In this document: positions 11,581-24,400 of the stretch, one piece after another
Position numbering within the stretch: position 1 is the first letter of the stretch
How the letters are laid out: every line of letters starts with the position of its first letter
Assembly: GCF_965638725.1 (NCBI RefSeq)
Contig: NC_134962.1
Location: 379,501 to 443,500, forward strand
DNA from: Aptenodytes patagonicus
Taxonomy: Eukaryota; Chordata; Aves; Sphenisciformes; Spheniscidae
DNA length: 64,000 nt
Reading direction: 5' to 3'
Program-made: the position numbers and the translations under genes
Notes under the pieces: generated by a model
Told to the model about the DNA's origin: nothing
Database searches by the model: none
What the model saw: the letters and a program-made list of their open reading frames with translations, nothing else

Positions 11581-11605
11581 GAGTTGGATTTGGAACGAAA
11601 GCAAA

Positions 11606-12411
11606 ATGGCTCGAGGACGCAAGAGCAATAGCATCAAACAGAGCGACTTCACTAACAGCACCAATCCTCAGGATTTAGAGAGAAGACTTTTTGTCGGCAA
11701 TTTGCCCACAGACCACATGACTCGTGAAGAAATGGAAGAGATATTTTCAAAATATGGCAAAATCAGGGGTTAGTATATTATCTTATGCCTTTTTGTGGCT
11801 GGGAATTCAGTGAGAAATATAACATTCATGCTTGTCAAATGCTATTTGATGATAATGACAGGAGTGACTAATGTTGCTCCTAAAAAGTGACCTTTTAATG
11901 ATAATTTTTTCTGCCTGCATTTTCTCTGAAAAAGTGATTCCTTCAGTACAGCTGAAACATAATGCCTATATATCAGCTATGTTTTAGCTTTTGGGGTTGC
12001 AGTGTGATGTTGCAATATTCTTTCAAGTGACTTCATAGTCTCTTTATCAAATCTTGGTCACTTCACGGGCTGTATTTTGGTCACTGCCTTGTCAGAAGGA
12101 GGTTGGTCTACAAAATATATTTCAGAGTCTCTAAGTCCTGCATTTTGATCCTGGTAGATTTGGTTTTCCCAGGAAACTTGCATAGTCGTTTCTGGGTAGA
12201 GCCCCTTTGCTTGTTCCTCTGGTGGGATTACCTGATGGCCTGGGTGCGGGTTAGTACTGTCCCTTAGTTGTAACCGGTCTTGCCCTGCTGTTAACTTTTC
12301 CAGCCCTCAGCATGTACCATGGCTATGGGTTCGTGCAGTATGACCGTCTAGAAGATGTCCAGGCCGCTCTGGACGGTGAGAAGGGTCGCCTTTATAAAGG
12401 GTATAGATTAG
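11606..12411 (+). CDS. NCOA5: NCOA5 RRM exons (coding exons 1 and 2)
   Basis: Exon 11606-11768 encodes MARGRKSNSIKQSDFTNS, a linker and the first half of the RRM through KYGKIR; donor G|GTTAGT. Exon 12304-12411 supplies ALSMYHGYGFVQYDRLEDVQ to the RRM end, acceptor TTTTCCAG, donor G|GTAAGG. RNP1 and RNP2 positions are both aromatic/aliphatic as in functional RRMs, suggesting RNA-binding competence (inference). The ATG lies in GCAAAATGG, a good context. The open frame extends upstream to 11543, but across the acceptor, so that extension is intronic. Confidence 0.93.
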
Positions 12412-15400
12412 GTAAGGAAAACTGATCCGTGCTCTCCTACTGACCCTAGCATGCGTTCTGGTAGAAGGAGTGCTTTTGTTTTAAAGCTCTCTGGAAAGAT
12501 CACTATGTGAAACTTGCCTGGCACTAGTCTAAAGTCACTTTTACTAGGTATGTATTTGCCTTCTGAGTTATTTGCTGTAAGTGCTGTGTGGTTCATCTGC
12601 AGTGTTTTCTCGTGCTACCTAGGTCTTACTCTGAACTTATTTTTATGTGTTAGTATTTGAAAAGCTCTCTTACCCTGTGTAAGAAACTGTCCAACAGGTA
12701 AGCCCTGGAAAGCAGTCATTGAAACCTCATACACTTAGTTTTAAAAACATTTGTAAAACTATATTGGGCTTCATCTTGACAGGTTCAGAGGAATTGGTCA
12801 CAGCACTTAGCGGCTTCTTAAATAAGTAATCTTAACTTGGATTTTTTTGCACACATGAAATCAATCTGTAAGTAGTGCTATAAATACTAGGTGCTTTAAA
12901 AAGGCCATTTTCCTAAAGATGAAAATAATTCTGCTAAATATGCTGGGAGCAAACAAACAGAAATGAATGGTTAGAGATCTAAGAGTAATCTATTAAATGC
13001 AAGCAAAAAATGTACTTTCGAAGTAAACCTAACTAATTTAAAGAAAAACATTTTGACTTAGGAAGGGTTGAAAGGAGCAGTAAATAATGACTTGTGGAAA
13101 GGTGTGTGTACAGTAGCAAATACAAGCCTGAAGATGGAAATGGAGGCAAATAGACAAGGAGGGTAGAAGGATACAAGAAGAAATTATGGCCAGTATTGTC
13201 AAAGTCTAGAAGCTTAAATAGGAACAACTGCGGCTGTTTTAGAAGCTGAGGTGTAGCTGTCTGGAAATGATAAAATTTCTCACTGGAAAGGACCGCCTAA
13301 TCTTCAGTTAATGTTTCTGCTGTCTATTTTTGAAGAGGCAGAGGGTGTTGTTTTTGATATAGTTTCCATTTCAGTAGGAAACTAAAAAAGATAAAACAGC
13401 AGCTACCAAAACTAGACCTCTCCAAAAAATTAAATCTAACATCTATCAGGCTTAGTGAAATGAAGAGCTGCCTAGGCTATTAATGTTGTTTTTCCACAAG
13501 CCTTGGAAAACTAGGGAGTTTCCAGGGACCTAGCAGAGCGCTGCGGATGTGCCAATAGGCAGCATAAATGGGATGAGCCTGGCATCAGCCCCTGATAACA
13601 AAGGGATTCTTTCACCTGACTCTCAGTGAGAAGTGAATTAATTAATGCCAATCAAACTAAATCCTGTCAAACTAACTTATGATACTGCAGGTTTTATGGC
13701 TGAAAGTAGCAGTGTTGATGTAAAAGACTTCTGTAAGATGTTTGATTTGATTAAGAAACTAGAACAATTAAAAATAACACAGGGTTAAATGGATTTCAAA
13801 TTAATCTCAGCGTAACGTAGATGGAATTGCTCAGTGCTTTGAGTGGTGTTCTGGAAAAACTGATTCCTGGCCATACAGTGCTTTTATAAGTGACTTGGAA
13901 AGAAAACATACAATCATGTTTTAAAAAGAGAGAATGAAATAATGAAGATTGAGTCACTGATGGTGAAATGACCTGGACTTCTTCCTAAGCTGGATGGAGG
14001 CAGAACTGAGCTTTCAGTAAAGCCAAAAGGGAAGATCTGCACCTAGCAGAAGTGCTTCTGTCATCCTTAGCTGTACAAAACACAGATTTGTAAGTAGGGA
14101 GGTTTTGGCACTTGTGGGTTTTTGCTGCTGGAATACTGCGTTCAGTTCTGGTATGCCTGGTTCAAAAAGGATAATGCTAAATTGGAGAAGCCTCAGAAAA
14201 ATCTGAAGAAGGCTTAAAGAGTTGAAGAACAAGCCCTAGCAAAAGCTTCAAGGTAAAGGAGTGATGTGATTTGTGTGTTACAGACAGACCTGGAGATAAG
14301 TGAGTTTTAATCTGGTAGGTGTAGGTATGACAAGTTCTTAAATGGAAATAAATAGTTTTCTTTAACAGCAAAGTAATTTACTTCTGGAATAACTTATTGG
14401 AGCTTTGGTGGTTTCTATGCTCTGAAGACTTTTAAATTGGAATTGGATGTTTTGCTAAAAGTTAAGCTCTAGTTCAATGCCACTGCTGCACTTGAGGTAG
14501 GAATGTGATTCAGGAAACTCTCGTCACCTGTGTTTATTCAGAAGGTTACACTGTATGGTTACAGTGGCCCTGTCATCTCAAAATCCTACAAGACAGAAGA
14601 CTTTTTTTTTCTCGGAAGTTTTGTCAATGTTCAAATACTTAACCTGTAAATGCTGTTGGCATTAAATAAAATGTTATTAAATCTGTTTGTTTTGCACAAG
14701 AGAAGGATCCCTGTCAAAGGTGTTTTTTCTTCTAGTGAAATATTTTTGTTCAGATTTAAATACATTTTTTTAATTTGAAAGAAATGTATGGTATTGAGTG
14801 TAAAAATCATAATAGGTTTCTGCAATGGCATCTTAAAACAGAAAATAAAAATAATCTTAAACCAAAGAAAGCAGATAGTGTCTTGCTTAAAGGTAACACT
14901 TGACTTAAGGGGAAAAAGAATTTTCAACTAAAAAATAAATGCAAGTAGAACAGTTGCTTCAGTTATGCAGTCTGAGTATTAAATATAATTGCTAATAACA
15001 CAATAAGGTAAAAGGCTTTGGGAGAGTTTAACTCCAGTGTTGCATTATACTAATACTTCCACAAATGCACAGAAATGTTTTCATATCTTTAATGAGTAAA
15101 ACTGTGTAGGGAATAAATGTCCATCAAATTTAGTTTGTGACAGTAGACAATGCAGCTGTATTTGATCTTGGAGAGACTGCTTTGTGGTCTTGTGAATGTT
15201 GTTATGCTGCATTTGTAGTTAATGTTCAGATTGCACTTGCCTCTCTCCCCCCACAAAAAGAGAACACACTGCTGCTTGATTGACAACAAGAGCAAAATTA
15301 GAACTGTTCCCTTAATTCTAATTTTAATCTTGAAAGTAATGAAGGATAATTTGGGAAGTTACAGAAGATGTTAAGACTGAGTCTGCCTAAAGACATTGTG

Positions 15401-18400
15401 GCATGTTTATTCTCTTGCAAGGGCTTTGAAAGTGGTTAATGTAAATAACTAATAAGAAATTTTAATTGTTGATAGATTCTCAGGGAGCAGATATGTCCTT
15501 TTCCTTAAAAAGGCTCTCAGAGTAAAATGTCTGAAGTCATTTCTGTTTGTTCTTGCCCCCCTCCAGTACATTATTTCATCTTCAATCAGCTGTTACGGAA
15601 GGCTTTGTTTCTTTACAGTAGAACAATATCGGTCCCTGCCAGTTCTGGGCAACTTCACTTTTTCTGGTTGAGGACAAGACTCTTTCTTCAGCTCTCTTAC
15701 TTCTTTGTATTTCACTTCATGGTGTTTTTCATGGAGATGCTCAGAAGCCAACCATTTTTCAAATTTCTGATCTGTTGCATCAGTTTGCATCACATTGACA
15801 GTGGTGTTTTGAATGCACCATGTTGACTTCATAAGGAGCTTGTGCTTCAGGCTCCTTGGATCCCGTTTCCTCAGTGGTGGAGGCTGTACAACTTAGTGCT
15901 GCAGCAGTCCCTTGGAAGGCAGTTGCATGTGCCACTTGAGAACCCTTGGATTATTTTCAACAAGGGTAGCGGCATGCTCCATTGAACAGGACTGGCTGTG
16001 AACTTAAGACTATGCTGGCCATCAGCTTCCTTTCTCGGAGGTTTTCAGACTCTGCTTTTTCTCCTAGAGTCCATGAGTCGCTTTCTGCTTGCTCATAGAC
16101 TGCAGAAGAAAGAGGTTCTCTTATGGAATGAAGAGTCTGGATGTAGGCCTGAACGTAAAGGGTTAAAGCTTCACCCAAGCTGTCCACTCTATTTTGAAGT
16201 CAGAGAAATCCATGAAAATTTCATTATGTTGTACTATCTAAACTTAATAAAAAATTGTCAAAGTGACAATGTCTCTCTGCTGAATGGATTTTCTTGCACC
16301 ATCTGGATGTTGTTGAGCTTAAGTTGCTTTCATTTGAATTGTGCTGATGATCTTTTTTTTGTTCCATAGCATTGAACAGATGGGTTGATTATTCTTTACA
16401 GATATTAATAAAGCAGTGGAAAGAAGAAATATGAATAAGGCTTCATCAAGGTCCAGTCCGGCACGAAGGTAAAGTACCTGGAAGCAGTGAGTTATACTAG
16501 GAAGGTCAGGCTTTTAGGGCATGAGCCCAGTGGCCTGTGCTAAATGTCTGTGTCTCTTCCCTACCACCACCTCCCCAGTCAAATGGAGATGCTCAAGCGA
16601 GACAGTCGGGACATGGCCGCTCCACCTCTAAGAGCCCTTCTGGCGCTGACACCTCAGGAGGCACGAGGGAAACCTCGTGTCTGCTGCTGTTACTACAGCT
16701 AAGCGTTATGTTTTGCAGCAGCACAGGTTGTAAGAGATTTGTGAGGAAGAATACACTTGATGTTTGCTCCTGCCTCAAGTATCAGAGAAGCTGAGGCATA
16801 TCTAGAGAACGCCATGGGGCCGTAGCATTCCCAGTGCCATGCTGCAGAGGACTTCGGGATCTTGCCTCTTCTGATGTTGGAAGCTTCCAGTGCTGAAATG
16901 AGACTGGAAAAGAGCACGTGAGCGAAGCACAAGACAGAGCAAACTGTCTCTATTGCACTGTCCCGTCTGCATGTGAGCTTGCATTGTCAGTACCTGGAAC
17001 CAGTCCCCTTCTGTGCAGTTAGTGATGTGTACCTGGCAGCTTCTCCTGGTTTCCCACCCCTCGGTAGGCACAGTGTGTGCAGCTCCTGCACATCCTCTGT
17101 GTGTGAAGTTACAGGCAGGTGGAGAAGATGTGGACTGTCCTGTCACAGGAAGACAACTTCAGTTTCCTTTCCATGGCATTACTAGGGAGCACACGAAGAC
17201 ATGCCCTGGTTACAGTTTGGTATAAGGCGTGCATTTTCTATGCCTATATTGTAAAGCTTTCAACACAAAGGAGTGTTAGGTGTTGGACTTGAAAGTAATC
17301 AAGCTCTCGTGTCTGGTGTGCTCTACTAGCTTGACCTGTTAAATTACCAAAAATGGGGAAAAAGTGCAACTAGCAAGACATCTACCAGCAAAAAACAGGG
17401 AATGAGTAGCTGCAGTTCTTGGCATCATCTAGGTCTTTTGTACGTTGTGTGCTTACCCTGCACAGAGCCAAATGCGCTTGCAGAGACCAGCGCGTGGGCA
17501 TTGCCCGGGAAGTGCTTTGTGCACACAGCTGGGGGTTCCTGTTACAGATGCGGCAAGCCTTGGGCCTGGGCAGTGTCAGGTGTGCTCCGTGCTGGCATGA
17601 GGCCCCCAAGAATACTGCAAGTACATGAGCAGCAGGCACTGATGGCACATCTTTGGCCTCAGTGGCACTGCAGGTGTGTAACACTGAAGGCGCCGGGCAG
17701 CACTGCGGGTGTGAGAGGCAGGCACCTATGCCATGAGCGTTGGTCCTCAGACCACATTGCATAGAGACAAGCAATAGGCACTGATGCCATGGGCATTGGG
17801 ACCTGTCTCATGCTGCATGAATGCAAGAGCAGATGCCCATGTCACGGGCCCTAAGGAGCGCTGGAGGTGTGGGCACCAGGCTGTGGATTGGACTACTGCC
17901 ACGGCTGCCGAAGGCTTTGGTGCCACTGTGACAGGCACTGGATTCCAGCTGGCACTACAGACACCGTGGCCATCCCCTGTTGCTAGCATCAGGTCCCAAG
18001 CAGCACCATGGGCACAGGTGGTGATGAGGTCATGGGCAACGAGCCCTGGGCATGGCTGTGGGTGCACAGACAGCAGATGATGGACTCTGGACCACGCTGC
18101 AGGCATGTGGACGACAGCTGCTGATGCCGGGATGTGGAGTCCCATGCTGCGCCACAGGTGGTGGTGCTGGGCCAGCGGTACTGAGTCCTGAGCAGATGCG
18201 GGCAGTGGTGCTGACGCTGGAGGAGTTGGACTGTGGTGACAGAGGTGTGGAAGCAGAAGGCTGCTGTGCCTTCATGTTGCTGCCTCTGCAAGCAGCAGGG
18301 CAGCGATGCAGGTGCAAGAGCAGAGGAGACCCGCGCCACATCTGTACTTCTGTTGCAGTTGTGCGTTGTTCATTCTGGATCTTTTTGTCTCTGCAGATAA

Positions 18401-21400
18401 TGAATGTGGCCTGTTCTGGTCACCCCCACTCCAGCTGGAATAAATGTCATATGCCAAACAATTACACTGCATCTGGCTGTTTTGCTATATAGTCTTACAG
18501 CTACAGAAAGATCAGTTACTCAATATACATTAGAGCAAATCAGAAATTTCCCTTGAGTTTCTGCCATCATTCATTGTAGGTTGGGGGAAGGGGGTAATGA
18601 TGTGTCTCTCTCGTGGGATGTGGTTTCAATACAGATCACAAACAAAAAGCAGATTTGTGTGTCCAAGAGTCTGAAGGAGTTTACGCTTGTTTGTGTGCAA
18701 ATACAGTGTTTCTTTTACAGGAGGAGACTATATATGCTCTTGGTGGCAACACTGTAGTTTGTCCCAAGATCTGTTTTGTATCTGACATAAAAATAGAGAA
18801 TGCCAATGCTCCTGTGTATCCCCCAGCACAGCTGGGTGTCTAACCACCAAAGTCCATGCACAGACTCTGCACATCCATCTCGTTACTGTCCGCTTTACCT
18901 GGCACTGAACTTGGCCACAACTGACTTACTGCTGCCGCTGTTCTTTCCAGGTGACTACTATGTGAATGCGCTGTAGCGGAAGCAGACTTATGTTCTGCTT
19001 ATCTTTCATAAACTAGATTAGGCTGGTAGAGGACTCTAAAAGTCTGTCAAGTTTTGGAAATAAAAAGATTCAAAAAGCTGGGTTTTTTTCCCATGGTTGT
19101 CAGTATCTTGGGGAAAGAACATTCCAAATACATGAAGCTCAGTAGTTTCTCTGCAAGATTTTTTTTTTTATGTTTGGCTTAGACTACGGTGAAAGTTGTT
19201 TTTTTTTCTGGAAAACAAAATATGACCTGGAAAAAAACCTACTGTTCTGGAAAAAGATGAAGACTGGAATGTTGTTATTCCTTGCCTCCGAAGACAGTGC
19301 AGTACAAAGTCTGAATGAGATGGATCATTCAGATGTGACAGAGAAGCCTGTTGCTGCTGAGGATGCCATGCTGATTTGGTTTAGTACCCTCTTAACGTGG
19401 AGCATCGTAAACTTAAGACTGGCTTTCTACGGAAACTATCCCTTCAAATCCAGGACACGGCTATCATTGCTTTCTGCTAGCAGCACAAACCCAACCACAA
19501 CATGGAACCTACAGTGTCTTTGGTGACAACAAGCTCCTTTTTTAATTGTATGCCAATAACAAATTATTTCAGGTATTCTGCTGTCATTGACTAGTGAATT
19601 TAATGGATCCCTTGAATGCTCCTGGCTGTTGCATATTTGTGGGTATTAGGCTCCAGCACCTTGAATTCTCTCAAAGAATTTGCAAAAACATGTTTGGTAG
19701 ATGATCCATGGCTGACGTTGGAGGCTGGAGGCCTTGAAACGGTAGTTTCTGAGGTGCCTGTTCACTTCTTCCACAGGTGCTCTACGCTTTTAGTGATGTT
19801 CCATTAAGGAGCTTTCTGGGTCTTGTTTGGCTATCATAAACATTGGAATTAAGAAGCTTCTCCAGGCTGCTTCAACAAATACGTTTTTTGGGCAATTGTT
19901 GCTGTTGTGGGATAGGAGGGAGGATTCAGCTGCTGAGAGAAGGGTCGTTTTGGCACCTCAGGTAAGAGATCTAGGGGTAACACTACTCATGTTGTTAGCA
20001 GTCTAATGGAATTTACCTGGTGTTTTCCTCAGAGAGCCATATGCCTATGGGGATGGCCGAGATGCCAGACGCGACCGCTCCCCTCTTCGGGGGAGCCCAC
20101 GGAGAGACCCCAGAGATAGCAGGGATGGTAGAAATGGGCGAGATTCCAGAGACACTCGAGACATTCGAGCTAGAGACATGCGTGACGCCAGAGACCACAG
20201 GGACCCACGGGACCTGAGAGACCCACGGGATATCAGGGATCCAAGAGACTTGCGGGACCCTCGTGATGTTAGAGATCTTCGTGACCCACGGGAGCCGCTG
20301 TATGATCGATACAGGGATCCACGGGATATGAGGAATCCACGAGATGCGAGGGATCCACGGGATATGAGGGATCCACGGGATATGAGAGACCCTCGGGACC
20401 CTTTGTACAGGTAATTTCCATGGGATTGTATTTGCCAACATGTTTTTATGGCGATCCTGCCTCAATGGCTGCACTGGTTTGAGTGGTGTCAGGTATTTAA
20501 GATAAGGAGATTGCTCTGCTCTGGCTGGGGGCAGTTGGGTGCCTGCTTTGTGTCTTGTGGGGAGCAGGTGGGTACTTCAGAAATTAAACTTGAGGTCAAG
20601 ATCTGTGCATGATGCGTTGGCAAAAGTTATTGCCTGAGATTGTGCTGGAGCATGGAAACCCTTGCTTTTTCTGTAAATGTTGCAGACGAGATGAAGCTTA
20701 TGACCGTTACCTTCGCCTTGAAGACTACTATCGGCGGAAGGATGACTCTTACTACGACCGTTACAAAGAGCATTTTGATAGAGCACCAGTGAATTCAGAA
20801 GGTAAGTACTTGTAACATTATGATAGGCAGATTCACATCCTTCCTCTGGGAGGATGCGGGAGATGCCTGCAGTGCTGAGTGCGTTGCGTTCTGTGATGCT
20901 TCGAGCAGGTCCAAAGGGCACTATTTGTTCTGTCCCTGTGGCTTGCTTTCAGACCGTTTGAAGCGTGAGGAGCGGCGCCGAGAGGAGCTGTACCGTCAGT
21001 ACTACGAGGAAATCAAGAGACGTTTTGATGCAGAGAGACCTGTGGATTGTTCTGTGATAGTGGTGAATAAACAGACGAAGTAAGAAAATAGTTATGACCG
21101 ACTTTATTATTGCATGGTAGAAGAAAATGGAATTAAACTTAGTCCTTCCTTGAGGCTGTTTGTCTTACAGGTTGCTCTTGAGGAGTGTGGCTTTAGAGCC
21201 CTCAGAATGCTACAGCTCCTGTTGCTGTTCTAAGAATGTATGTTGATGAGATGGAGAAATGTTGTATCTTGTGCTTTACTTTTATTTCCTTTCTGTTCAC
21301 CTATCACTATACCTTCTCCTCATACTTTTCTACCTACTCTTCATATCAGCCTACTGTCATGACAGGTTATAGTGGCCTGTACTTGCTATTCATGGGTTGA

Positions 21401-24400
21401 ACGATACGGAACTTATTAATATGTGCCAACCAGCAGATAGTACAGAGCAGTTGTCAGGGTGGAGTCGTGGGGGTGTTCGTTTCAGAGCTCCTGTCAGATT
21501 GGTTACTAGGTCAGATACCAGTCAATACTGTTAATCCAACGTGCAAGAAGTAGAAAATCACTGCTGAAAGTAGTCATGAATGATACCAAAAGCATGTGTA
21601 AGTAGTAACCAGGGCGATCTCATGTGGCAGTCAGAACACTTACTGAGGTGTCCGCACTCAAACACGGTGTGTCTTTTTATTGTGCTAAATGCAAGATTGT
21701 TTATCTAGAAACAAAAATGCAGGCCATCCCTATAGAACGGTGTGCTTTCTCTTGGAATGTAAGGACTTAAAAGAATTTTAGGAGTCAAAGGGACTTGTAT
21801 CAAAAATGTTAGTATGTCCTTAGTTTGAAGAGCGGGCGCTGTTTGGGAACAGAGGGGTACACCTATGCCTGGTACAGTGGGAGGGGGGCCTGTAATGATG
21901 GCACCAGTCTGATGTCTATATCTTTACAAATAAATACATCGAAGAATAGCAAAGATGTAAATAAATCGTAGATCTGGGTTGGGGTCTGAAGAAAATGTTT
22001 GTCAAGGGGAAATGTAAAGCTCTGTCTCCTTAGCCCTTCGGAAGAAAGATCAAGAGTTGCTTTTATTTAACTTTGCTATATCTGTGAGGCAGAAAGAGCT
22101 GGCGCTTGACTGATCTGGTGGTAGAAGACAGAACAGGAAATGGGAACAAGGGAAGCGGTGAAACTAGAAATACACTTCTGTGGTTTGCTTTTAATGGAGT
22201 TGATTACCTATTGGAACAAATCTTGAAAGGAAATTTTAGATTCTTTATCCCTTGGTGACCAAAAGTCTTTAGAAGATATTCTAATAGACCACAAATTATT
22301 GTATTTGATACAGTGAGAATTTTTTTGTGCAAGAGGATCAGCTTAATATCCTAAGGATCGTTTTGGTCTGTAACAGCTACAAACCTTAAGAGCTGGAGCA
22401 TGTTAATAAATCTTGGGAATTGAAGTATTGATGTCAACTAATATAGACCTGTTGAAAAATGACTCCCAGATAACTTAGATACACAATCGGTATAACTTAG
22501 AAATCCTTAAAAAGACAGTTGGCAGGGGGGAGCAGTTTTAGTCACCATTACAATGTTCGCATCCAAAGACGATAAATTGAACCTCTTTCAAAAGGTGTGG
22601 GTGCACACAGACTAAATTTCTCAGAACGCATATGCGGTCAGTATTGCAGTTTTGGTGCTGAGTATAGTAAGCTTAAAAAAAGACTTGAAAACTTTAAGCT
22701 CAGCCATGTGAGCTATGGTTTGTGTTTGGAATGGGAAGTCTGCAGGACAGTGGATACAGGAACAGTGGATCCATAGATGCTGTGTTGATACTGGGTTAGA
22801 GCAGAAAGCAGCTAGTAGAACGAAAGAGCAAGAGAAAATGTATTTGGAACTCAAATGAATGTTTATGGATTGGTAGTTATCCTCTGAAAATTAATCTTCA
22901 AGTCCAGAAGTTGGTCTGTGCTACAGTGAATTAGGATAAGGCACATTTGAACAGTTAAGATACTGAACATAGCACAAGTAACTGACTTCTGTAGGTTAGC
23001 TGCTCTGCTGTGTATCCCTTAGATCTCTGCAGGCATAAATTACCTCACTTAATGAGTTCAGTTTAAACATATTTATATGCAAGCAAATTTATAATAATGT
23101 AAATCCCTTTGCAAACACTGTTTCTCAGCTAAGCTGAGGCTTGATTTGTAATCTATTTCAGTTAAACTGAAATGACTGATTCAGATCAAAATAAGGGTAG
23201 GATATGGACTTTTATATTATTGTAATGAGATTGCTTAATACTGTCCTGTTAAAGACTATGAAGTTGGGCAAGCCATCAGAAAAGTGAATCTGAGATGACA
23301 GAGAGGGTGAATGTGCCAGGGTTTCTGTTTCTGTATGTGACTGACTTGTTAAACTCTGCTGGCTTTGCTTTGTGGTAGGGAGTACGCGGAGTCAGTGGGG
23401 CGGAAGGTGCGGGATCTGGGCATGGTAGTGGACCTGATCTTCCTCAACACAGAGATGTCACTGACGCAAGCCCTGGACGATGTGAGCAGAGGAGGGTCTC
23501 CTTTTGCCATTGTCATCACCCAGCAGCATCAAGTTCACCGCTCTTGCACTGTTAACATCATGTTTGGCACCCCACAAGGTACTGAGGTCTCAGTAGGCTG
23601 TGTAGCTCTGTGGTCACTCTGAACCACGCAAAGTGCTGCTTTAGAACACTGTCTTTCAAGCAGAATCCCACAGGACAAAGTTCATCCTTGCTGTGACATA
23701 AGTAGTTATTAATGACTTGACACCATGTCATAAATGTGAATATCATTATTTACAAGTTTCCATAATGCTTTATTTGTCCCTTGTCCAAAGGACTGTCTAA
23801 TTTCTACCAAGAGAGAATCTCGGCTGTGTTCTTAGCACCTAACATTACCAGCCTTTGCATCTTAGGGCAAGTCATGAACCCCAGCTCTAGAAATGACTGC
23901 ATTGCCTTGGTAGATTTCTGAGTAATACCAGTCCAACCTCAGTTTATCAGTTGTTGCTCTCAAAGAGAGCATGTTTGGAATGTGACAAATTACAGGACAG
24001 ATTTTAAAACCAATTGTGATCTAAGGAAAAGCGTATTTGGTCAAGGTAAAGATCTGATTGTGAAACTGGGAAGAGTTATAAAAAGATACAACTATAAAGT
24101 GATTTGGTGTGCGTGCTCCACCTTTATAGCATTTTAGCACCATTTACACTTGTCACATCAGTTTCCATCTCAGGGTGTGACGTGGTTGTTGTGAGTGTGA
24201 GGGTGGGTGTAGGTATTAAAAAAAGGTCTTGCCAGAATGTGATCTCGGAAAGCAGCCTTTTGCTCTGATCAGGTTATTTCTCCCTTATTGTGTTCTCAAG
24301 TAATGTTTTGTGAGGTGCATCTGGGAGAGTAAACTTCTGAAAGCACAGTCGCTGGTTTTTGTGTGCTTACTGACTGAATAAGCCCAGTTTCTTTTAACAT

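Larger units (their letters stand above)
12412..16401 (+). other. NCOA5: NCOA5 intron with LINE relic and gene-like debris
   Basis: Nearly 4 kb of AT-rich intron. It holds the CR1-type relic at 13630-14590 and, on the minus strand at 15590-16190, an intronless protein-like trace listed separately. No exon of NCOA5 was found in it. Confidence 0.6.
16469..20032 (+). other. NCOA5: NCOA5 intron with degenerate minisatellite
   Basis: A 3.6-kb intron. It starts with a possible alternative terminal exon (16579-16702), includes the 17.6-18.35 kb repeat, and at 19.2-19.9 kb has mixed-frame open stretches with no recognised content. A splice-like 'ttctttccag' at 18950 opens only onto an immediate stop in the NCOA5 frame. 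Confidence 0.5.

Noticed and set aside
11543..11605. In-frame upstream Met extending NCOA5 (MKLYAWPFFFFAKSWIWNESK...)
   Set aside because: The extension reads through the pyrimidine tract and acceptor at ~11580, so it is intronic.
18921..18977. Splice-like site before GTGACTACTATGTGAATGCGC
   Set aside because: In the phase left by NCOA5 coding exon 3 (AG) it yields AGG TGA, an immediate stop. No donor follows and no protein is recognisable.
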